DNA of 64,000 nucleotides. It comes from Paragonimus skrjabini miyazakii. Taxonomy: Eukaryota > Platyhelminthes > Trematoda > Plagiorchiida > Troglotrematidae. The number at the start of each line of letters is the position of its first letter. Positions within the stretch are counted from its first letter, which is position 1. This document shows, one piece after another, positions 1 through 14,100 of this stretch. The notes under the pieces are model-generated. The model was not told the DNA's origin. It made no database searches and was given only the letters and a program-made list of their open reading frames with translations. The DNA is taken from NCBI GenBank assembly GCA_014338405.1, contig JTDE01021156.1, forward strand, positions 1 through 64,000, read 5' to 3'. The position numbers and the translations under genes are program-made.

Positions 1-3000
1 AAATTGCTTTTATTTATTTCCACCAAGCAGGGCTGTTGCATCGTCCATTAGCCCAAAAAGTGAATCACAAAAATGCCGCGTGGGTCCTCACGATCTAATA
101 TTTGCCGTCTTACAAAGATGTCCAAATCAAACCAAATTTATAAGCGCGAGGAAACGTTTCTGACAGGAGCGACGGTGTGTTACAGCTCTTGTTTCTACAA
201 TGCGCTCCACACTAGAGTGATGTATGCGTGTATATAACTCATCTTTCCGGCGATGATTTGAAACGTAATGCTTCTGAACTATTCTCAACATTTCCAGTTG
301 AATTGTTTATATACAAATTGTAATTTGTTGGTGAATAACTGAAGATACTGGGCACTGAGCTCTATAGACGTTGGTCTGAATGGCTGTTTTTTGTTCAACC
401 GTACCTTATGATTTTATCCTGCAAGTACCAGTCTCATTACTTTGTAGCCGTTCGTATTTCTTGAAAGATGCTTCGTTGTTAACAAACGTTCGTGTTTACG
501 TGAATGTCTTTACCACTGACATTTTTCTTGTGTTATCATCAATATATTTTTTCATAATTCCCAGGATTCTACAATCGAATATAGTCTATTTCTTAGATCT
601 GTTAGAGCTTTATTAATTCGCAGTCTACCCACCCAACGTATTCTATGTTTATAGCGACTGCGACCGTCAAATAGTTTTTAACGCTCACGCATCACGAATA
701 ATGGTGAAGTGTACTCTCACCCTGCTAGGTGTAAGCTTTGCTTGCATACTTATTTTGTCTAGCTGCACACGGTTAATTACCGTACATTTCTTCACCGACG
801 CAAACGAGTTCCATCAACAGATGAAACGTTTTTGTTTCCAATGTACGTTGATGTAGATTTCAGCTGCCAGGATGGCGGAAACTTATACCACCTTTAGTTA
901 GTCGTGGATAGTGAATGGAATCGCAACCTGGTGAAATTTATCCAGTGCACCATTCAGGGAGTATGTCAAAATTCACCTGATGCCGTCACCTGAAGTTCCA
1001 AAATTTTTGTAACGGTTATCTGTCAAACAAATTGTGTACGCCTCTGGTTTATTGTTTACAGACGATCATCTGAAGACCAAACATTAGATTACAAAAGCAG
1101 AGAGTGCATCAGACCTGGAATCTTCTGACGTTGTCCCGAAGTCGAGGAATCAAATCCAACGCGTCGAAAACTTTTCTTTGTTTACATCAAACCAACAGTT
1201 TAATAGACCACCAGAACGACCACTGTCGCTGTCGTCATCCGGAGAATCTGTGTCCTTTGTGCGCAGTTGTGACATAGAGAAACCTCACTGGGAACATTTG
1301 CAGTGGTACCAGCTGAAACACGAAGAATCCGAGGGATATCAAGGTCATGCTGGCCTTCTTAACATTGGCCTTGAAGTCCAGCAAGGTAGAGAGAAATACT
1401 TAAAACGAATGCTTCCAGGTCTCTTTCTGCAGACAAAGACTAAAGTGTAGTACAATGAAAACAGCAGGTGGTGTGAAAGGTGTGCACTCTGTGCAATTCC
1501 TTGCACTTCTCGACATTGCAGTCAAGACGGTCGGTTGGAGTTCAAATGATCAGCTCACTTAAGTCACTTTGGGAAAAGTCAGAAGTGTCGGAGGTTTCGA
1601 CGGTACACCAGAGTTTGTCATCATCAACAAATGACAACATAGGAGAAGGAAGTAAAAATGATTGTATCAGTTATATTAATCGGACTTAGAAGATGTCCAG
1701 GAAGCAAGACCTGAGAAGCTCCACAATTATACCGATGGGAGTCCAAAAAGCGGCAATTGATCACAACACGGTAATCGTGATTGACGAGATAGACATGAAG
1801 CCACTGAGGCAGATTGCCGTGCAAATCGCGATTATGCAAGCTATCAAACGACACAGTGCTCTTTACACTACCAAGCGCTTTAGATTAATCTGGGTACATA
1901 ATGTCCGGTCGTATACAATGATCGATTGACTGTATCTAGCGGTGATTTCTGATGGACTCATCAGCTGCGGAACCCCTTTTTTGCGATGCGAGGAGAAAGC
2001 GCGTGGAGATATTCCTTTAGGATTGAAGATAAATCAGTTCGTGAGTCTTTACTGGTAGCAAAGGCAAAATTCCTGAGAAAGAGCCGTGCGTGATGTCCGA
2101 ATGTGAGCCCAGGACGTCGGTTCGGGCTCAGTATCAGATGTTCTATCGGTGATTTGAGATTTCCGCCCATCTGGAAAACATTTGATTGCACAGCAAAGAA
2201 TTGGACAGGGAGTCGTCCGGGATTTGGTTGTAGGTAGAGGTGTGCCAATTTCGACAGCTATGGTGAGTGCGTCAGAAGCGTTACCAACAGAACTGTATGG
2301 TTAGTCGCTTTCCCAAGTCGAGGACGGGAGATGGGAGCACAGACGATTTTCATCCATCCGCCTGAAATTTCTGTGACGGAGGCTTATTGTATCAATCAGT
2401 CTAGTACTGCAGACGAAGATCAACACGATGGTGACGTTGCCGTTTAATCCTAGAAAGCCTGCTATTTCGAGTCTCACGAACACCAATTTTTAATTAGTAA
2501 AAACAAATATAATCTTTGTAGGCTGGAACTTTTGACCTTGTGACAACCGGAGTGATTCTGCCTCCAAACGCTTTACGTGAAACTTTTACAGCGATAGCGG
2601 GCTTCTTGGCTACAGCAAACGCATGCGAATGCGCCATGTTCGTTGACTAGTTCATGGCAACATCCGACAGTTGGTTTGCACGACAGAGGTAGCACTGCCG
2701 ATGTTATTGCCGACAGATCAGGAAGACCTACGTGAACCGCAAATTAACTGATTACAATCTAAATAGATTGAGATGGGAATTTCATTGGTCTATATGTGAA
2801 GTTCTATAAATGGTACGCAATACCTTTAAATACATATAACCCTTTTCGTCATATGGTGGCTTATTTTGTGTATCTTAGAACACGATTAACAGTTCGAGGG
2901 GCTAACCACTTTTGGACGACGACAGCCGAAAAGTACTGAGAGAATAAGGTAGACTTCACAAAACAGATGAAATGTTGTCACAGCAATCTAAAACACACCA

Positions 3001-3277
3001 CAGTTTGTCGCTCTTGAGGTTTATCGTCACCTGATTCGGGAACATTAACTTCGATGATGCGGCTCTTTTTTGACGGGAACTTGTGAAGTGAAGCCGTCTT
3101 TGGTCTTTCAACCGCTGCCGCCTAAACGAGGTAGGCACGGCTAGGAACAAGTAGGAATTCGGTATCGGGAATTGAAAGTGCCTCGTTATTAAACCACCAC
3201 TTTGTATTCGATGTGCATGTGGACTGACAGCTGGTTACATTTCCCTCTTGGAGTTACTCCCTGCATGTCATTTCCAC
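1..3277. other. Downstream flank, no recognised gene
   Basis: Several short open stretches sit next to each other: plus strand 1178-1450, 1480-1689 and 1693-1929 in different frames; minus strand 1961-2248, 2301-2486 and 2956-3150. None matches a family I know. The frame-hopping pattern suggests decayed mobile-element sequence rather than exons, but this is inference. No RNA gene is seen. Confidence 0.4.
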
Positions 3278-3697
3278 CTACGCTGCATCCGCCACAACCA
3301 GTGCAAACGATGGATTAATAACATCGCACTCACCAGAACCTTTTATGTTTAGTTTTATCACCGATGGTCTTTTCTTCACTGGTGTGTTGCAGAGACCTCG
3401 AGATAACCCCGGTCTGCCTGCTGTACAATGCGTGAAATTCTTTCCAAAATGCCAGTTCACATTGTACACTGGATCGTGAAAATATTTTTCCTCCGTCTGA
3501 TTGCTGCATGCGATCACATTTTTTTGTTTCCACGTTTCTCGGCCTATGTGCGCCACTGGCACCACACACATTTCCGGCTTGCTTGCGCTCGACGGTCGGA
3601 TCCTAGACTTCCCTAGCTCTTGCCGCGTATAGGTGCTATTTAGTGCTAGTTTAGACCCATTGTAATTATCGCATAATATACGCTGAGTACTTCTCAA
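3278..3697 (-). pseudogene. Unassigned 139-codon open frame, weakly gag/zinc-knuckle-like
   Basis: An open frame on the minus strand. Its middle (MCVVPVAHIGRETWKQKNVI followed by ACSNQTEE) has the spacing of a retroelement nucleocapsid zinc-knuckle block with several Cys/His positions lost. The alternative frame 3330-3569 recovers some of them (MCGASGAHRP), as expected for a frameshifted remnant. The downstream part (KKRPSVIKLNIKGSGECD) could be the lead into a protease. It may be a decayed LTR-retrotransposon gag-pol piece or a chance frame. Confidence 0.3.
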
Positions 3698-6600
3698 TTA
3701 TTCATATTTTTCTTCGCGTCTGGTATTTGTTGCGTATGTCTGGGAGAAGTTAATTTAGTGGACATGCACATGAAAGTGTCACGTATATTGCGAGGCACAC
3801 ACGTAGCATCCACATAACTCCTTTTGGTGACTCAATCTAACACCCACATGGCAACATTTGAGATAGCATAACACCATCCGGTTCAATTGACCTGTCTTGA
3901 GACAGTTGCAAAGTTTCGCAATGACTGAAGTGCAGACACAACGCAACCATCCACTACGGAAATCGTATTACACTAGCGACATTTTTCTGGTGTGTTTCTA
4001 GTAGTTCACTCTGGACAAGTATTCATTTAAGAGACTAAACCATTTATTGAATAGCCGACTTTGATGGCGCGGTAAAAAAAGAAACTTACACCATGTAGAC
4101 ATCTTTAAACACCGCGCTGAGATTTGTTCTGTAACTAGGTTTTCTGAAGCATAATAATTTTCAAGCAACTATATTCATAAGATTGGATGATAGTATTCAG
4201 CTCAGCCGTGTTACTTGGTGAGATGTTTTCTATCAAAACCGCGAGTAACTTCGGTTCGGCCTTTTTATGATGAGTTGTTTTAAGTTGAAACATCAAGTTG
4301 GTCCTTCACAAAAGTTCCGCAGTTTGCGTTCTCATCCGTAACTACTACTCGTTTTGGAAACAATTCATTATCTGGAGCGTTTATCAGGACGATAGTCCTC
4401 ATATATTTCTCGGGTACAGTAAGTATATAGAAGAAGTATAGCAATACTGTTGTGAACACAAGGATGTTCTTTTCTAAATATGCTGTTACTAATTAATTGG
4501 GAAGACAGCGCCATATATCGAAGTGCTATTCTTATTGCTTCAATTCCCTTCATAATTTTGTCCATCAACAGCACGACGTGTTTTACGCAACCTTTGGAGT
4601 GAGAATCCATGTATGCGATGCCTGCGAACATTCTTGGATGTCCCGTCCCGAACACAACATTTATTCCTCCTACTGTGAAATCGTAAAAGTGGACTACTCA
4701 ATTGGAGTTTGTAGGGGTCTGTTAGTATTGGTCGCGTCCTGCCTACGACGTCTAGGAATTGCTCTATCAATGGGTTGCTCGAATATCAGGGAGTTTGGCA
4801 TGAGCCAAGTCGAACCAAAGTTAGCTGGCCCCAGTCGTTTTAATCAACGTCGAATAGTTATTATCATATCACCTTACTAGAGGTTGTGTTGCCACAAGAG
4901 AATGTCACTTGTGACGAACGCTGTCCGATTGTCTATTCGCATGTCGTGTTTTTATTCACACCACGTTACAACACACATGCTTCCAGATGAACTTGCTGAC
5001 CGAGGAGTTATTCATTCAGTTTAACGGGTAACCTTGGTATTGGAAACGCTTATGATGTATCACGAAGCTGTTTGTAAATTTCGTTTAACAAAAATTCGGT
5101 TTTTAAACTCTATACTCCGTTGTTTATATTCGAATTCAGTCGGCTATAGGGTCTCCTGTCAAAATTGGACAGTTGACTTTCACAATAAGCGGCCTATTTC
5201 TGTGTTAAGGAATTGATTTGGGGTAAAAAGTGCCTTAGACTAGTTGCTTTGTCAGCTAACAGGCCTGATACCCATGTGCAGGAATGCTTTCGAAAGCCAG
5301 AAACCTAAATGTGATCACACTAAGAAATTACCTTGTGCGTCAAGTAATGATTATGAAATGGCTTACGGTACGCAAAATTTGTAAGCTGGTTTATTTACAA
5401 TCAATACCCAGGCATATTCCTTGACTAATCACAAACAACAGTTTGACGATTTTACCCGAACAACAAACATTCACGTGAATAAAATAATAGGCAAGCGAAA
5501 TACAGCCGTTAAACAACTTGCAATGCCTTCTTTCACAGTTGTGTGAATTGGTCGAGCGATATCCTAAGCCGTCAACAAGCTCCAAGACAATCGAATTTGT
5601 GAGCGACCCGGACGAACTTACACCCAATCATAAGACACCTAGACAGGAGCGTACCACCGACAACTTGCCCTTTGAATTGTTGTCTTATATAAATTTATAT
5701 TTATATTTATTATACATACAGCGTTCCGCATTTCTATACGATTTTTGTCACAACACATTACCTGAAACTTTATTGTTTAGGTGACACGCCGTCATTCTGT
5801 TTAGGAATTCATCTTTTGTTACTCTGATTTTCATTGGCTGAGGTAGAGTAATTCTAATCGGAAGCAATCTGGAATCTGTTCCAATAACTCATACGATTGC
5901 AATAGTTCAGGGTCACACTCATTTCCCATTCAGAGAAGATGTCCTGCTAATCTAACTTACGGGAGTACGGAAAGCCATTATGTCCACTCTTCTTGGTCCT
6001 TATATTGCTCCATTAGTTTGCTTTGGTATCCGATAAGTAGATCAACAATTCAGTTTATCTTTTGAGTACATTTATTTTTCTTAATTCAACACCATTGACA
6101 CAATGTGTGTGAGTGGTTTACAATGAGTACTAGTTCGGATCACAAGCACTAGTGTATATTGAGAGAACAAGCGTTAGCCGTCCATCAGAAACTACCCAAT
6201 ATACGTGTGAGACGTTGTGCGCCAATCGATGAACAATGTGGAAGTAAAACAGTGAATTTTGCATATATTAATTGTTTATGTGGAGCGCCCAACATGAACG
6301 GCTAGAGGTGTATACATATTATACTTCATGTCTATCCAGTGGTGACTTTAAAGCTTCACACATTCACTCAAGTGCATACGTTAAACCCGAGGATTATACG
6401 CATTTAACTTCATTGTCTGACTTAAATATTATTTCAATTATGCTGCACCGTCATTCTTTCTCTAGTTAATTCTGACAGTGCCAAATCCAGTGACACATTA
6501 TGCAAACGCCAGCTGAAGTCCTGGTTGATTCGGTAAGGTAAAATCTACAGTTGCATTTGAATACCTTTGGTAAATGTCAGTGAACTGATCACTCTGACGC

Positions 6601-6898
6601 ATGGCAGCTTTGAGTTAGCCGTCGTTTAGTGGCACCGATCACCAGCTTCTAATTGCAGGTTTGAGTGCAGCAACCGCTTCTGTTTGCGGCTACTTATGAG
6701 TAATTTGACAGTACGTAGTCTGTTTGTGACACCGTTAAATGATATCTATCGTCCTGTGGTATAGAAAACCAAAAACTTAGATTTTCAAATACAGGGCAGA
6801 AAGCAGTCGTGAATGTCATCCTGAATCCACATAGGTGCTTGGAATTATGAAAAATAATTTTGGTAAAATGCAGAAAAATTAATCAAAGTTTAAACAGT
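3698..6898. other. Downstream flank, nothing recognised
   Basis: AT-rich sequence with only short unassigned open stretches (for example 4497-4880 plus, 5518-5784 plus). A TTTATA-rich tract at about 5685-5713 is simple sequence. No gene, RNA or clear mobile element was identified. Confidence 0.5.
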
Positions 6899-6909
6899 TT
6901 TATTTTATT
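6899..6909 (-). promoter_or_regulatory. Candidate polyadenylation hexamers for liprin-alpha
   Basis: Two adjacent AATAAA hexamers on the minus strand (6899-6904 and 6904-6909) lie about 880 bases beyond the stop codon. They are the closest canonical hexamers I noticed downstream. In an AT-rich genome this motif is frequent, so the assignment is tentative. Confidence 0.3.
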
Positions 6910-7785
6910 GGAATGGTACACTTGTTTAAGTCATGTGTAGTTCATACTTTTGAATGCAACGTCTGTTTCAGAATTTCATAAGTGCTTCTAAGACAGGTTA
7001 CTTAAATACAAAATGCACAACTGGGTGGTGGCAGTCTTTTCGGCCGCTTCTTTTCGACAATAGTGTGAACGGTCTCTCTGCGTTAACGAATGTAAAAGAT
7101 ATATGAAAAAAACTGGGATAGATTGCGTCTGAAAAGAGATTGGTTTGAAAAGGAAATGAATGTCTGTTGGACACCTATTAGACTGTGGTACTGAAGTTAA
7201 CGAAAATCTGGCGTGAAAAGTAGTTTGATCACAGGAGAATAAAACAGAAAAGCAATGGTCATGGATTGCCATCAAGAATTGGAAACATTAGATAAATACT
7301 AACTGTACACTGGAGAGTAAACAGCTTCGCGAAGAGCCACGCGGTGCAGGAAGCGAGCACTTCTTAAACGATGAAAATGTTGCTTAGTTGCTAAGGGAAT
7401 TGGTCAGAAGAATGTGATGCGTTTGTATGGAGGCCGATTTCTTTTCAAATCTTCTGTAACGATAGAATGTAAGCAACAATAAGGAAACGTGATTTAGTAC
7501 GCAAGGTGCATTCGTATTGACTGCCCAGTTTACATATGTAGAGTAGTGCGAATTTGTATTACAGTGGAGCATTTATAACCACATATATTTAATTCAGTAT
7601 CACGTGTTTTGCGATACAATTTTTACCTTTAATTGATTAACTTGGAATAACTTCACATCTGACCAAACAAAACTGTACTTGTGAACAGAAAGCTAGCGTG
7701 AGCCGCTCACCTAAGAAGGAAGGTTTATCCCCGATGTGTAAGGCCCGTAGCCTCTGAGCTGCAGGCTAAACAGATAGGCGCAGAG
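6910..7785 (-). other. Probable 3' untranslated region of liprin-alpha
   Basis: Sequence between the stop codon and the candidate polyadenylation hexamers. Only short open stretches occur, without homology or splice logic. The extent depends on the unproven poly(A) site. Confidence 0.35.
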
Positions 7786-8137
7786 TCAGAAACGAGGTAG
7801 CTCATCGCTGGTTGTTGCGGAGAAGTTAACAGGTGCAACCCCTCGTGTGTCTCTCCCACTATAGTCTCGCATAGAAGATTGGTTGCGTGCGGCGATTGGT
7901 GGCTGACTGATTTCTGGATCTTTACATCGAAAGCTAGCGGGATCGTCATGTTGATTTTCAGCAGTCATATTTGTGTAGCTGTTGTGATGCTCTAGATGGT
8001 TCTTTTCAGCCGTTCCTTGCCAATCACTTGTTGCGGAAAGACCCTCATGTGGTATGTTGGGCGAGTAGACAGATGAAGTCCAACTTGATGAGCGATATGG
8101 TTGAAGTAGCTTGTTTAAGCGCTCTTGGAGAATATTC
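7786..8137 (-). CDS. Liprin-alpha: Liprin-alpha terminal exon: end of SAM3 and C-terminal tail
   Basis: 352 bases including the TGA stop at 7786-7788. It begins NILQERLNKLLQPYRSSSWT, matching the vertebrate QILEREYNNLLALGTERR segment that closes SAM3. It then gives a polar tail of about 105 residues ending SATTSDELPRF. The acceptor is TTCCGTTAG|GAATAT and the two-base overhang of the previous exon gives Arg. The tail lacks the vertebrate C-terminal PDZ ligand (VRTYSC). A further spliced exon downstream cannot be excluded, but the frame closes cleanly here and no strong donor precedes the stop. Confidence 0.9.
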
Positions 8138-11100
8138 CTAACGGAATAACATAATGCAAATTATGCAACTCATCGAGTGGATTACCGGAAGCGATCGGTT
8201 TAAAAAATATTCTTCTGACGAAAATGGGTCTAGTCGTTAAATATAAGAAGTACTGCTGCATGTATTTTTGGAAACTCTGGGTAGGACTGGAGTGTGTTGT
8301 ACACAGGGGTCCCATCGAACATCCTTTGAATTTGCTATATACGCCTAAATGTACTCGTGTATTCGTCTAATCATTGAAATATTTTCTTGATTCGAATTTA
8401 GTGCGCTGACAAATTTTGTGTAATTCAATGGATAATCTTTGCCAGCGCTTCAATTGATGAACGATTCATCCAGCTAACTGATTTTGCAAACAATACGTCT
8501 GTGACCTTCACACACTGGTATTGATCACTTGTAAGTGGTCATAATGCAAGTGGAATGGATAGACCACATATTCAACAACAGTAAAATGCGAGCTGTGATA
8601 TACAGATTTGTGACTTATATCTACTCTAGCAAAAGCTAGATAGCTTAAAACAACTGCAATAAAAAATCATCTGAAACTGTGCACGTAAGAAAAACAAATG
8701 TGTTAAGACAGGCAATGCCATACGCCAAAACGTGCACCTTTAGTTACCCAATTACACTAAGTACCTTGAGGTGTTGGAATTAATTACACTTAGAGCTGCA
8801 TACAGGACTGGATAAATTATTCGGATAAAACCGACGCCTAGTTAGTCTGGAATCTAGTGTATAGTTGAACTAATAAAGCAAGTGGGTTTAAAATATTAAT
8901 AGAAAAGTTGAGTATGAACCGAGAAAAATTCCCCATACCTCCTCAGAACATAGAAAAATTGAATGGGCAACAATCAGTTGTACATTAACTAACGGGAAGT
9001 GTTTAATGAGTACATTCTACTAACTAATACATTGCGGTAGCACAGTGGATATCTGTGTTAGCTTTTGTTCGGCAACCACACCTTACGTAAAGTTTCTGAA
9101 CACCAATCGTGGGTTCAAACATTTAACTCACGAGCTGAATTAACTTAGATATTTTGCTTGGGTGTCCAAAATTAGTACACGCTCATTTGAATGAGCGACG
9201 TTTTGAATGACGAGGGACTTGCTCATCAATAATTGAATTAGTTATACGATTAAGTCTCTAACATTCAACACAAAGTTTACAGTATACGAGAAGGCCATCT
9301 GTAAAGTATGCTTCCAGTTGGATTAAGTTGCATTATTTTCTTAATGATATTGAGCCAGGGTTTAAAACTTCTCTGACAATCTAAAGCATACTTGGTGGTC
9401 TTTACATAAATACACTTCAGTTGGATAACCTACCTAGAATTGGGATCTGTGACTGGAATCCCAAGAATGATGGCTAGCGAAGCAGCGTTAAAATCCGGAT
9501 CAAGTACCATCAGCGCCCCGTGCACACCGGAATCAACTAGTTTGCTTGCGTACTGTTGAAGCCCAATCTGCTTTAACCAGCTGATGACACGTTCGTTACT
9601 CCAAATAAGAAGGTCTGCAAAAGAAGGTTGAAAATCGGACTGCTATGCATTGCAAAATACTGGGCCATTTCTGTTCACATGTTTAACACAATCAAGTCAG
9701 TTCATTAATACACTCTATGCATCCCGTGAGATGATTTTCGGCCGTTGCATAGACATTTTTAGCAACTGAGGGATAATTAACTAAGCATAATCGACTCACA
9801 CAAAAGTAGTAATCATCATGAACATTACGGAACTACCGGTGAACGGCCAAAATCGGCATCAGTTGAAACCAGCCATTTGTTCAGCTGCTGGTCTAATCTA
9901 GAAAATAAGAATGTTTCCCGCAGAAGTCTAGGTAAATAAAGATTAGCCGTATAAAGCGTAACATTATGTGGAAGTTAATGGAAGACATTGAAATGCATAT
10001 GGAAAGATTCGATAATTCTGCACTCTGCAAACTGATGAGAAACAGTGAAATTAACGAACCACTTATGGTGACGACTACTACAACGTGATAAACATTTTAA
10101 GTACCTACAAAAAAGTAAAAATCTTTAGACGAAAATTCCGTCCGAACAACTGTTGTACAGTACTTCCCGTGAAAACGCACATGCGTTAAGCGATACGGAA
10201 TGCAGTGAGAGTTTTGAAGCCAGATGTAAAATACTAGTTTCAAAACTTTTGTGGAAACATCAGTAACATAAAATGCACTGTTACTGGGAATAGCCCTAGA
10301 AATAACCATGGTAAGAACTCGAAGTAGATTCTCATTAAATACATGAGGGGATTGACATGTGATGGCAAATTCTTCGTGTCGATTTTGTTTAACAATAAAA
10401 ACCCAAAATTGTTGACACACGTGTTAGGAGGGAGATTCTTGGACCCTGGCCAACTGGATACTTCCGAAAAAATGTCCACCTAGGTGGAAAATAGTTCGGG
10501 TTGGATATTTGGTGTCTACCGCCACAATGTTTGTACATATAATTAAAAAACTCTGAACTTTAGCTGACACGGATTCCGTATTCAGTAAGTACAAGAGAAG
10601 GGAGAGAGGAATTTACCCTGTGAAATACGGGAGCCGTTAGTGGTTGACCATATGAGTTTACCAACAAACTGGACATTTTTGTTTCCATTCACGAAGTTCA
10701 AGTCGCCATATTTTTTGTTAATCTGAAGTAAGGTCTATCCGTGTCAACGCATCTGAACGCATCGTTGTAGTCTAAGAAACTAGAGGTTCCACCAAGGGAT
10801 CACAGGATGGAAAGAATTGGACAAGCGAGATTATTCTGGGTTTGACTTGAGTGACGATAAGCGATCTGACTCGGGTCTGCGATGTTTACTTGAGTTTCTA
10901 TGTGAAAAAAGATGATTTCGCCGGAAACTTTCAGTGATACGAGTGTCCATGGAATCATAAAAGTTGGCAGATCTTTCTTCGGAAGTAGGTGTGATGTGTA
11001 TCTTCACCAACAGCACGCTTATGTGCGTTGTGTGAAGCGTTGGGTTGGCATCAAATTGACCACACTTCCCAAGGGTGACTACAAATCCGCGGTTATATCC

Positions 11101-14100
11101 ACCTGCTCGTCTGGACTTCAGCTGGATAAATTCTACAGAAACAACCTTTTCAACTAGGGTAGAATGGTCGGTGTAAAACAAAATGTTTTGAGTGCTTAGA
11201 AGTAACTGTTTACTGTCTGCACACATCACGATTGAGCCTATCTGCTTGAACAAAAGGTTTCTTGGTCGAAAAAATCAGTGCATTTAGCTTCTTCGTGATC
11301 ATCCAGACTTTGCGAAGGCTTTGGTTGTCCACCTACTTGTGGATGTAAACCAAATTCAAACTTCACATATGATATGGAATGCATTTCCTTGACAAATAGT
11401 GTGACGAAACAGTGTGGGCTATCAGCATTTCGCCTAATCTCGATGGCAACACGGAGATAAGTTCATTTGCCATTGTTAACCTACAAATTACAGGCAAAGG
11501 TTTTAACTTATCAAAATGATTTGGTCGAACTTAAAGTGATCAAAGGGCTCGCGTCCATGACCTTTGTTTGTACAAAGTTGTTCAGTTTATTCTTCTCAAA
11601 TACGACCAAAGCTGAGTTGATAGTGCTGTTAGATAAACAATCGTACCTAAACAAGACAAACGATACACTAAAGGATGATGCCATACTTCGAAAAATGGAG
11701 TTTGAAAAGGACAAGACACTTGCGAATGAGAAGCATATCTCTAAACTTTTGAAAAACATGAAGCAAAATGGATGGATTGATGCTTCAGTATTCGATCCAG
11801 TACGACAAACAGGCTCAGTTATACCAAGACTCTATAGTTTATCTATAATTCATAAAGATGGCGTACCCCTACACCTGATTTTAAACGTGATAAACTCACC
11901 ATATCTTGCACTGGCTCAGTGGCCAGCCGAACTTTTGAAACCATTCTGCAACAAACTAGCTCCAAATAGCCTCAAGGATACGTTTCAGTTCATTGAATTT
12001 ATAGAAAACCTGACTAGTAATAATAAGAGAATGCTATCATTGGACGTATGCTTGCTGTTTACGAACATGCCACTTAGAGAGACAATAAATTTAGCGCTTG
12101 ATTACATCCACTCGAATGATATGCAATTCGGAATGCCTGGTGAGCAACTCAAACGCTTTTTGTTAATTTGCACACAGGACATCCAGTTTCAGCTTGATGG
12201 GAAAACCTCTGGTCTGAAGGATAGGGACGCAATGAACTCGCCGCTAGACCCTCTGCTGGCTGACATTTTCATGGTCATGATAGAACAAACAAGGCTAACA
12301 GGATTGATAGATCAGTGCGTGCCCTATACACGTTATGTAGATAATATTTTCTATATCGCCGATAGCAACATTGATACTGGCTGCCTGCTATCAATAGACA
12401 ACTCAGCTCACAAGAAATTGAAATTCATTATGGAAATAGAACAATATGGAAAGCTGGCTTTCCTTGATGTTGCACTATTGGAACGTCCAGATGGATCGAG
12501 TCAGTGAGGCATGCAAAGGAAGCGGACGTGGAATGGCCAATACACCCATTTTCACAGCTTTATTCCGATGTAACAGAAACGGAACTTGATACGTTGCTTA
12601 ACAGGATGAGTTTACAAATTTGTACTAAGGACATGCTACACAATGAGCCTAAGCTCTTATGTAAGGCGTTTAGTGCTAACGGATATCCAGACAAATCCCT
12701 AATTCGAAACATGCAACGAAGGGATCCGCAAGACCGTGAGTTTTCTGTCGGGCGGGAATCCATTTACACGAAATTGCCTTGCAAAGGCGAATTATCAAGT
12801 GTATTACTGACCAGAAGGCTCGACGCGACCGTGATTAGAACGTTCCATGCTGCACAGCTAAGAATAACGTTCTCCTGTAAGCCAGCTGTACGCCTTCACC
12901 TCAAAGACGCAGTGCCCAGTAGCACTACATCGTTTGTATCTACTCATTCGCTTGTTCCTGTGCAGCAGGTTACAATGGTCACACAACAAGGCGCTTGTCG
13001 GAGAGAATACGCGAACACCATTCAACTCAGCTGACGACGGGACAACAACGAAGGATTTTCAGTTCAATGTTGGCCCACCTAGTTGACACCGGTCCCAGAG
13101 TCAATGTAGATGTCGCATTCGATCCGATCCACCGTGTCACACTTGTTCACACCAGAGGTGTGAAATATCGTTTATTGGCTGCTTCAGAGGCGATCGGAAT
13201 CCGGCTGCGAAACCCTAATCTGTGTGCACAGAAGTCTTTTGTTCAGGCATTGAAGTTATCATGGCCTACCGTCGTTGGAACACTTGACACGATACCATAT
13301 TAACGATGTCCGTAATCCCAAAATGATGCTAGATTCACACCGCATTAGATTTCACACAATCCTGAATTGACAAATAATTTCATATTTATTGTGTTGTATT
13401 TGGCCTGACGATGACACACCGAAAACGAGCTCGTTCGCCACGTTTTGACTTTTAATGAAATCTCCGGGTATATTTGAACAGCTTGTATAATTTAACGAAT
13501 TAGCATAATAAATATCAGAACGGTAGCCACAGTGAATTGGAAAATTGGCTAGGTGAGATTATGGACTTGAAATGCCATACAACTCACGTTCCTAATTGTG
13601 AGTTTGACTGATTTTGTCCGCCAGAACTTCTGATCATACACGAGGGGTTGTGCTGTCGGATACTAATTGCTTCGGCAGCGGTCAACATCTGGTATCTAAT
13701 CATTTTAGATCATTTTTGTGGCATTTTGTACATGATTTAAAAGGCACCTTACTTACTGACAAAATTATTGGAGACAATTGAATGAACAACACCTGCGCAT
13801 GAGAATGACATATACAGTCCAGTGACTTTTCAATATGAACTAAATATTAGGATTCATGAGAGCCGTCTGATGGTTTCTTGTACAGTAGTTCAAGTAAGGT
13901 TAATGTGTGAGACAAAGTTTTCAAAAGTTTTGCTTTTGATGTGATTCTCAGTTATCTTTTTTGATTGGCTACTTATCAGTATAGTTTAAAAAATGTCAGA
14001 TCCTCCTCCTCTTTTGAATGTTCGCTGCTACAGAATTACCGAGAACGGCTGCATACGTTTGTGTCTAACCAGGACGAAGCTTGAAAAACATAAATACTTC

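Noticed and set aside
1620..1930. HNYTDGSPKSG-like reading considered as RNase H of a non-LTR element
   Set aside because: One short block only, interrupted by stops, and no other RNase H catalytic motif follows.
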